From: Alteromonas sp. a30
GTDB lineage: Bacteria; Pseudomonadota; Gammaproteobacteria; Enterobacterales; Alteromonadaceae
Assembly: GCF_026788005.1 (NCBI RefSeq)
Contig: NZ_JABEPE010000006.1
Location: 124,001 to 188,000 of the forward strand
DNA length: 64,000 nt
Direction: 5' to 3'
Shown: piece after piece, positions 58,772 to 64,000 of the stretch
Layout: every line of letters begins with the position of its first letter
Numbering within the stretch: the first letter of the stretch is position 1
Notes under the pieces: model-generated
Databases searched by the model: none
Seen by the model: the letters and a program-made list of their open reading frames with translations, nothing else
Told to the model about the DNA's origin: nothing
Made by a program: the position numbers and the translations under genes

Positions 58772-59317
58772 ATGAGCGTTTATGAAAAAGTTTTGGATAC
58801 GGCTGAGTCTTTATTTAACCGTCGTGGGTATACCGCTGTTGGTATCGATTTAATTCGGGATGAAGCTGGCATATCGAAGACAACTATATATCGTCATTTT
58901 TCAAGTAAAGCGGTGTTAATTGAGCATGTTTTAAAAAGACGGCATAAGCGCTTTCATGATTCTATTGCTCAAGCTTTGAGTGCAGAAGTTGGAATTAGTG
59001 GGAAGATTGAAGCTTTAATTAATTGGCATTTTGATTGGTTTAATTCTGAACATTTTGAAGGTTGTATGTTTATGCATGCTTTATCAGAATTTAAACAACA
59101 AGATGCTGTAATTAAAGGAGTTTCACAAGATCATAAGGAATGGCTTTTTGATGTTATCTACGATCTTCTTGGTGAAAAAAATAGTGAATACCAACATAAA
59201 GCAGAGTTAATGATGACGTTTTTAGAGGGAATGATTATTCGCGCTGAATTTAAAACTTTGCGTTTGTCAAAACAAGAGTGTGTTGACCAAATGTGTAGAA
59301 TTGCTTTTTACTCTTAA
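58772..59317 (+). CDS. TetR-family transcriptional regulator
   Basis: A 181-residue regulator with an N-terminal HTH (GIDLIRDEAGISKTTIYRHF) and a helical ligand-binding domain. AGGAG at 58761-58765 sets the start at ATG 58772, not the longer open frame from 58679. Codon use is AT-rich compared with neighbours. It is divergent from the HPP operon with paired palindromes between them, so autoregulation and control of the operon are likely. The ligand is unknown. Confidence 0.92.
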   Translation: MSVYEKVLDTAESLFNRRGYTAVGIDLIRDEAGISKTTIYRHFSSKAVLIEHVLKRRHKRFHDSIAQALSAEVGISGKIEALINWHFDWFNSEHFEGCMFMHALSEFKQQDAVIKGVSQDHKEWLFDVIYDLLGEKNSEYQHKAELMMTFLEGMIIRAEFKTLRLSKQECVDQMCRIAFYS

Positions 59318-59932
59318 AAATTAAATACCCTACTTTGAGTGGGGGATAGGTTTAAAAAGTGTCCTTGGAATAATTTTAAATTTACTAAGCTGCGAGACAT
59401 ATTTGAAAAACTAATTTATACATAAAGCTTTCCTTATGAATCGATAATTAGCCGAGTTTTCGATGTTAATAAATAGTAAATAAACCCCCCTTTTGTAAAG
59501 ATATTCTTACGGAATTTTCTTTTATACGGTTAAAAAAGTACGCGAAATCTTAGTGGGAGTTACATTTTCACCACCATAAAACCGAGATAGTGAAAAATAT
59601 TTCCTTGTCAGTTTTATCTTGTATGAAAGAATTTATAAAATTGTGATAACTACGTTATTTTTCTGAAACAAATTGTCTTAACCTATTGAATATAATATAT
59701 AAAATTCATTATAGAGGGATGTTAAGAGGCTTTTATTTGATATTTATTCTTCTACGGCAAGAACCGAAGTTTCAGAGGGAATGATCTAATTGTGTCTGGT
59801 TGAAAAGGTAAACCTTGGGGTATTTGCTCATAAATATTAAAAAATTTACAAATTTGTTTGAAGTTTGGTAGTGGTTCACATTTTTTTGAGGGAATGGACG
59901 ATAGAGTCAGGCTGAAATAGAACGATATGAAG
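59318..59932. other. 615-bp AT-rich noncoding gap
   Basis: Between the TetR gene and mnmE there is no open frame with a ribosome site, no RNA gene that I can recognise and no clear terminator. The region is very AT-rich with scattered poly-T runs. It may be remnant DNA left by insertion of the TetR-linked operon; this is a guess from composition. Confidence 0.5.
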
Positions 59933-61303
59933 CTATTTACCGATACAAAACGAAGTAAATATTTTACCTAATAGGTCGTCAGACGTGAATTCACCCGTAA
60001 TTTCAGATAAAGATTGTTGGGCTATTCTAAGTTCCTCTGCAAGTAATTCGCCTGCCATAGCACTTAATAGTTGTTCTTGACCAAGCAAAACATGCTGCTG
60101 GGCACGTTCCAAAGCATCTAAGTGCCGTCTTCTTGCCATAAACTGCCCTTCAACACCGCCAGTGAATCCCATACGTTGCTTCAGGTGATTTTTGAGTAAC
60201 TCTATTCCGGTTTCATCCTTAGCAGAAAGGGTGATAGTTGGATGGGCTCGGTTTTCTGTGATTGCGACTGTTTCACCAGAAAGGTCTGCTTTGTTTCTCA
60301 CTACTGTCATCGGCGGAAGTGAGTGGATATCGTGTTGTTGATCTAAAAACGGGAGCTGAATTTCGTCATTTATGCCAGTGTTTGTACTGTCTTGAATGAA
60401 AAGTAACAAATCGGCATTTTTAATTTCTTGCCAAGCTCGTTCAATACCAATTTGTTCTACTTTGTCTGGGCTTTCACGTAAACCAGCAGTATCAATAATA
60501 TGAAGGGGCATACCATCAATATGAATATGTTCTTTAAGCACGTCACGGGTTGTACCTTCGATATCAGTTACAATTGCAGCTTCATATCCGGCAAGTGCAT
60601 TGAGCAAGCTGGATTTGCCTGCATTGGGCTTACCCGCAATAACAACATGCATTCCTTCTTGCATCAGTGAGCCTTGTTTCGCTTTGGCAAGAGTTGCTTC
60701 AAGCTGTTCAATAATGTCGGTTAGGTCATCTTGGATTTTTGTATCTGATAGGAAATCGATTTCTTCTTCAGGAAAATCGATAGCCGCTTCTACATACATT
60801 CTTAGGTGTGTGATTTGATCGACAAGGTCCTGAACGTATTTTGAGAAGGCGCCTTGCATTGAGAGTAGGGCACTTTTGGCCGCTTGTTCTGAATTAGCGT
60901 TGATTAAGTCGGATATGGCTTCAGCTTGTGCAAGGTCAAGCTTGTCATTCAAAAAGGCGCGCTCACTAAATTCCCCTGGATTAGCCAATCGTACTTTTTC
61001 CACTGATAACACTTGTTTAAGCAGAATATCGAGTATGACAGGGCCGCCGTGTCCTTGAAGTTCAACGACATCTTCGCCAGTGAATGAATGCGGAGCTTTA
61101 AAATAAATGGCGATACCCTGATCGATGATTTCGCCGTTGGAATCTTGAAAGTTTGCGTAATCGGCCTGACGAGGCTTAGGCAAATAGCCGAGTATAGTAT
61201 TTGCTACTTCTTTCGCGTGAGGGCCCGAAATGCGAATAATACCGACGCCTGCTTTTCCGGGAGCCGTGGCTTGTGCGGCAATAGTATCGATAGATTGATT
61301 CAT
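59933..61303 (-). CDS. mnmE: tRNA modification GTPase MnmE
   Basis: A 456-residue GTPase (TrmE) that works with MnmG on U34 of tRNA. It has the N-terminal [21 protein letters not shown], helical domain, G domain ([32 protein letters not shown]) and the C-terminal FCIGK with the essential Cys. The position downstream of yidC (with one gene between) is conserved. The 3' end reaches the AT-rich gap. Confidence 0.97.
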   Translation of the reverse strand: MNQSIDTIAAQATAPGKAGVGIIRISGPHAKEVANTILGYLPKPRQADYANFQDSNGEIIDQGIAIYFKAPHSFTGEDVVELQGHGGPVILDILLKQVLSVEKVRLANPGEFSERAFLNDKLDLAQAEAISDLINANSEQAAKSALLSMQGAFSKYVQDLVDQITHLRMYVEAAIDFPEEEIDFLSDTKIQDDLTDIIEQLEATLAKAKQGSLMQEGMHVVIAGKPNAGKSSLLNALAGYEAAIVTDIEGTTRDVLKEHIHIDGMPLHIIDTAGLRESPDKVEQIGIERAWQEIKNADLLLFIQDSTNTGINDEIQLPFLDQQHDIHSLPPMTVVRNKADLSGETVAITENRAHPTITLSAKDETGIELLKNHLKQRMGFTGGVEGQFMARRRHLDALERAQQHVLLGQEQLLSAMAGELLAEELRIAQQSLSEITGEFTSDDLLGKIFTSFCIGK

Positions 61304-61348
61304 AATTCCCGCACTCCACTTATTCTGTGCAACTTCACTTCTTAAGAG

Positions 61349-61831
61349 TTAGTCCCTAAAGTTTTCGTATTGAAAAGGTTGTCCAAGTTCAGCAGATTTT
61401 AGCAGTGCGATACATTCTTGAAGATCATCTCGTTTCTTGCCCGTTACACGAACTTGCTCGCCTTGTATCTGTGCTTGAACTTTTAGCTTGGCGTCTTTAA
61501 TGGTTTTCACAATCTTTTTCGCCATCGGCTGATCAATACCTTGTTTGAAGGTAATAGCCTGCTTGTAAGTTTTACCGCTATGTTCGATGCTGCCAAGATC
61601 CATTGCAGATGTATCAACGCCACGTTTTACGCATTTACTACGCAGAATATCTTGCATCTGCTGGAGTTGGAAATCTGCTTCAGCACTCATGTTTACTACG
61701 TTTTCATTACGTTCAAATGTTGCCGCTACACCGCGAAAGTCGAAACGTGTTTCGATTTCACGGTTAGCATTGTCGACAGCATTTTGTAGTTCGGGTAATT
61801 CAATTTCTGAAATAATGTCGAATGAAGGCAT
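61349..61831 (-). CDS. yajQ: YajQ-family nucleotide-binding protein
   Basis: A 160-residue protein with two ferredoxin-like repeats. It begins [21 protein letters not shown] and has RFDFRGV, the typical YajQ blocks. Homologues bind c-di-GMP or RNA in some species. ATG 61831 is chosen (AGGAAC upstream). It sits between yidC and mnmE, where this gene is not usually found. Confidence 0.94.
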   Translation of the reverse strand: MPSFDIISEIELPELQNAVDNANREIETRFDFRGVAATFERNENVVNMSAEADFQLQQMQDILRSKCVKRGVDTSAMDLGSIEHSGKTYKQAITFKQGIDQPMAKKIVKTIKDAKLKVQAQIQGEQVRVTGKKRDDLQECIALLKSAELGQPFQYENFRD

Positions 61832-61857
61832 CACTCTGTTCCTCTAAATTCTTTTGT

Positions 61858-63501
61858 TTATTTGGATTTCAGACCTTTTTTGTCCATCGACGCATAAATT
61901 ATTTTCGCTTGAACAAGTGTTATTACATTACTAATCAACCAGTAAAGCACTAAACCGGCTGGGAACCAAAGGAAGAAGATACTCATGAATACAGGCATAA
62001 ACTGCATAATCTTTTGCTGCATTGGATCCTGAATAGTCATTGGTTGAAGTTTTTGCAGTAAGTACATACTTGCACCGGTTAACACAGGTAATACAAAGTA
62101 TGGATCTTTAACGGACAGGTCAGTAATCCAGAAAATAAAACTAGCGTGGCGAAGTTCAACACTCTCCATAAGTACCCAGTATAAAGCAAGGAATATCGGC
62201 ATTTGTAAGAGTAATGGGAAGCAACCACCCATTGGATTTACTTTTTCCTTACGGTAGAGCTCCATCATGCCCTGAGACATCTTTTGTCTATCATCGCCAT
62301 AGCGATCTTTTAAAGCTTGCATTTTGGGTTGAAGATTACGCAGTTTCGCCATGGATTCGTATTGGGCTTTCGTGAGTGGGTACATAGCACCCTTCACAAT
62401 GATGGTGATAATAATAATTGTCACACCCCAGTTAATGACAACACTTTGAATAATACTTAGTAAACCGAATAGTGGTTGTGCTAACCACCAAAGGAAGCCG
62501 TAATCTACTGTTAGATCTAGGTTGTCTGCTAACTTTGCCAAGGTGTCTTGGTCTTTAGGGCCAACATATAACGTAGTTTTTAATGTTGTGTCACTATTCG
62601 CTGGAATGCTCACCATCTCACCAGTGAAGCCAATAGTAGCGTAGGTTTCTTTGATAGCGCGGGAGTAAAGATTATTTGTTTGGTCTTGCGGTGGAACCCA
62701 AGCAGCCACAAAGTAGTGTTGAAGCATGGCTACCCATCCAGCTTTCGTCGAAATTTTTAAGTTTTCATCAACAATGTCGCCAAATTCATATTTTGTATAA
62801 CGGTCTTCACTACTTGAATATGCGCCTCCACGGTAGGTTGGCATAAACATGCTGCCTTCTTGGGCCACCATTGTTTGTTTAAGTTGGGCATATTGTTGTA
62901 GAGCGATACTTTTATCAGATGCATTTTCTATTGTGTATTCAACGTCAATCGCGTGAGAATCGTGCTTGAACACAAATGTTTTAATAACTTTTATGCCATC
63001 TTCCGAAGTCCATACCAAGGGAATGCGTAATTCATCTTCACCTTCACTGAGGACATATTGGTTGCTCTCTATTTGGTAGATGGGGCGTCCAGATACCGTT
63101 TCGTCTGGGCCATCTCTACCAATTAAGCCACTTTGTGCGATATGTAGAGTGTTTCCGTTGTTATTTAAGATAGCAATAGGCTCTTCTGAACCTTGTTCAA
63201 CGGGGTACTTTTTCAGTTTGGCGCTGATAACGTCACCGCCTTGTGAGCGGATCTCAACTTGAAGTGAGTCTGTTGAGACTGAAATCACTTTGTCTTCAGC
63301 AACAACGGTTGTAATGGGAAGAGCGTCACTAGTGTCTGAGGAGCTAGGGACGTCAGCGTCATTTTCCGCATTTACATCGACGGTTTGTTCTGCTGTGATC
63401 GGTTGTACTGGCTGAGGACCATAGTCCTTTTGCCATTCTTGCCAAAGCAAGAAACTGACAACTAATAAACCGATGGCAAAGAGGCTGCGTTGAGATTCCA
63501 T
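61858..63501 (-). CDS. yidC: Membrane protein insertase YidC
   Basis: A 547-residue insertase: N-terminal transmembrane helix, a large periplasmic beta domain (about 30-330), then the five-helix insertase core. It has NWGVTIIIITIIVKGAMYPL with the conserved Arg/Lys groove nearby, and PTIQDPMQQ-type C1 loop (TIQDPMQQKIMQFMPVFMS). It cooperates with Sec or acts alone, for example on the ATP synthase c subunit encoded in this window. Two bp after yidD. Confidence 0.97.
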   Translation of the reverse strand: MESQRSLFAIGLLVVSFLLWQEWQKDYGPQPVQPITAEQTVDVNAENDADVPSSSDTSDALPITTVVAEDKVISVSTDSLQVEIRSQGGDVISAKLKKYPVEQGSEEPIAILNNNGNTLHIAQSGLIGRDGPDETVSGRPIYQIESNQYVLSEGEDELRIPLVWTSEDGIKVIKTFVFKHDSHAIDVEYTIENASDKSIALQQYAQLKQTMVAQEGSMFMPTYRGGAYSSSEDRYTKYEFGDIVDENLKISTKAGWVAMLQHYFVAAWVPPQDQTNNLYSRAIKETYATIGFTGEMVSIPANSDTTLKTTLYVGPKDQDTLAKLADNLDLTVDYGFLWWLAQPLFGLLSIIQSVVINWGVTIIIITIIVKGAMYPLTKAQYESMAKLRNLQPKMQALKDRYGDDRQKMSQGMMELYRKEKVNPMGGCFPLLLQMPIFLALYWVLMESVELRHASFIFWITDLSVKDPYFVLPVLTGASMYLLQKLQPMTIQDPMQQKIMQFMPVFMSIFFLWFPAGLVLYWLISNVITLVQAKIIYASMDKKGLKSK

Positions 63502-63503
63502 AA

Positions 63504-63770
63504 TTACTTTCTTTTGTGAGTAGGTTTATAGGACGCGTTAAGCGGAACAGGATCTTCTCCGCCTTCGTGCAAAGGGTGGCATTTTAATATGCGTTTTAAT
63601 GTTAACCAAGCCCCTTTCAGTACACCGTGCAATTTAATTGCTTGAATAGCGTAATTTGAACAGGTTGGTTGGAAGCGGCAGTTATTTCCAAGCAAGGGAG
63701 ATAGTAATTTTTGATACGCTAGGATTAGGAAGATAAAGCTTTGTCGCAACGTTTGGTTAACTTTTTCCAT
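63504..63770 (-). CDS. yidD: Membrane protein insertion efficiency factor YidD
   Basis: An 88-residue protein with the family blocks [30 protein letters not shown] and [18 protein letters not shown]. It lies between rnpA and yidC in the standard order, and its 5' end overlaps rnpA by 46 bp in another frame, as often seen. Confidence 0.96.
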   Translation of the reverse strand: MEKVNQTLRQSFIFLILAYQKLLSPLLGNNCRFQPTCSNYAIQAIKLHGVLKGAWLTLKRILKCHPLHEGGEDPVPLNASYKPTHKRK

Positions 63771-64000
63771 AATTTTTCCAGTAGTTCAAAAATTTCTGCG
63801 TTAGTGTGTTTATCCAAACCCGGTTTTACAACGACAACGATGTCGATATGGGGAAGTTTATGCTGGTTCAGTCGAAAACTTTCACGAATAACACGTTTAA
63901 CGCGATTCCTATCGTGTGCTTTTCTTACATTCTTTTTAGAAACAGTAATCCCAAGTCTAGGATGAGATAAATGATTATGACGACCGAGAATAGTTGCAGA
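63725..64000 (-). CDS. rnpA: Ribonuclease P protein component (3' part)
   Basis: The last 92 bases-worth of codons (91 residues) of RnpA read from the window edge. They include [20 protein letters not shown] and [12 protein letters not shown], the basic RNR signature of the P protein that helps the RNA subunit process tRNA precursors. The stop is at 63725-63727. The overlap with yidD is 46 bp. The 5' end and rpmH lie beyond the window. Confidence 0.95.
   Translation of the reverse strand, partial: SATILGRHNHLSHPRLGITVSKKNVRKAHDRNRVKRVIRESFRLNQHKLPHIDIVVVVKPGLDKHTNAEIFELLEKLWKKLTKRCDKALSS

Noticed and set aside
54249-59317. Possible genomic island with integrase or attachment sites around the TetR-linked operon
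   Set aside because: No integrase, tRNA target, direct repeats or transposase were seen. Only context and composition suggest acquisition.

Overview
The window reads as the origin-proximal part of a marine gammaproteobacterial chromosome, most like Alteromonadales and relatives. This rests on gene order (rnpA-yidD-yidC-mnmE, mioC, oriC, mnmG-rsmG-parA-parB-atpIBEFHAGDC), a Dam-type origin packed with GATC, a MaoP/YifE homologue, and the yibN-grxC-secB-gpsA and gpmI-envC-yibQ blocks. No rRNA genes, insertion sequences, prophage or CRISPR arrays are visible. One tRNA gene (Gly, anticodon GCC) is present.

Layout. 1-5.4 kb: end of tatC, a small exported protein, tatD, a 7TM-DISM diguanylate cyclase, hemB (Mg-type) and a membrane coiled-coil protein. 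5.4-10.7 kb: maoP, tRNA-Gly, orn, rsgA, psd, a DMT-family transporter and a glycerophosphodiesterase. 10.7-22.1 kb: a complete chemosensory system (cheY-cheA-cheW-mcp-cheW-parA-STAS-cheR-cheD-cheB) with a divergent response regulator. It resembles the F7/Che2 type (MCP with a C-terminal WxxF tail, plus CheD) but carries a ParA-like ATPase and a STAS protein. 22.2-31.4 kb: phosphopantetheinyl transferase, a TonB/TolA-like unknown, merC with a Zur-type operator, yibQ-envC-gpmI, yibN-grxC-secB-gpsA, and beta-carbonic anhydrase.

31.4-39.4 kb is an accessory stretch of mostly exported enzymes: a VOC protein, a periplasmic M20 amidohydrolase, a modular PHB-depolymerase-like esterase, an ADGF-type adenosine deaminase lipoprotein, and an atypical cytochrome P450 without the I-helix acid-alcohol pair. 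39.4-46.6 kb is the ATP synthase operon, with a U-rich repeat ahead of atpE. 46.7-51 kb is parB-parA-rsmG-mnmG.

51.03-51.61 kb is oriC: 29 GATC sites in about 540 bp, many exactly 11 bp apart, a 13-mer-like unwinding element on the mnmG side, and several DnaA boxes. Beyond it lie a YHS-domain protein, dnaC- and dnaT-like primosome genes and mioC, so replication, Ori-domain organisation (MaoP) and segregation (ParAB) genes cluster together. 54.2-59.3 kb holds a TetR-linked operon of unknown pathway (HPP membrane protein, tautomerase, cupin, fused CoA-transferase, FAD/NAD(P)-binding protein) with two palindromic operators. 59.9-64 kb is mnmE, a yajQ homologue, yidC, yidD and the 3' part of rnpA.

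All functional calls come from reading motifs and recalled family features. No database search was run. Start codons were chosen from Shine-Dalgarno (SD) sequences and family N-termini and are flagged where uncertain.
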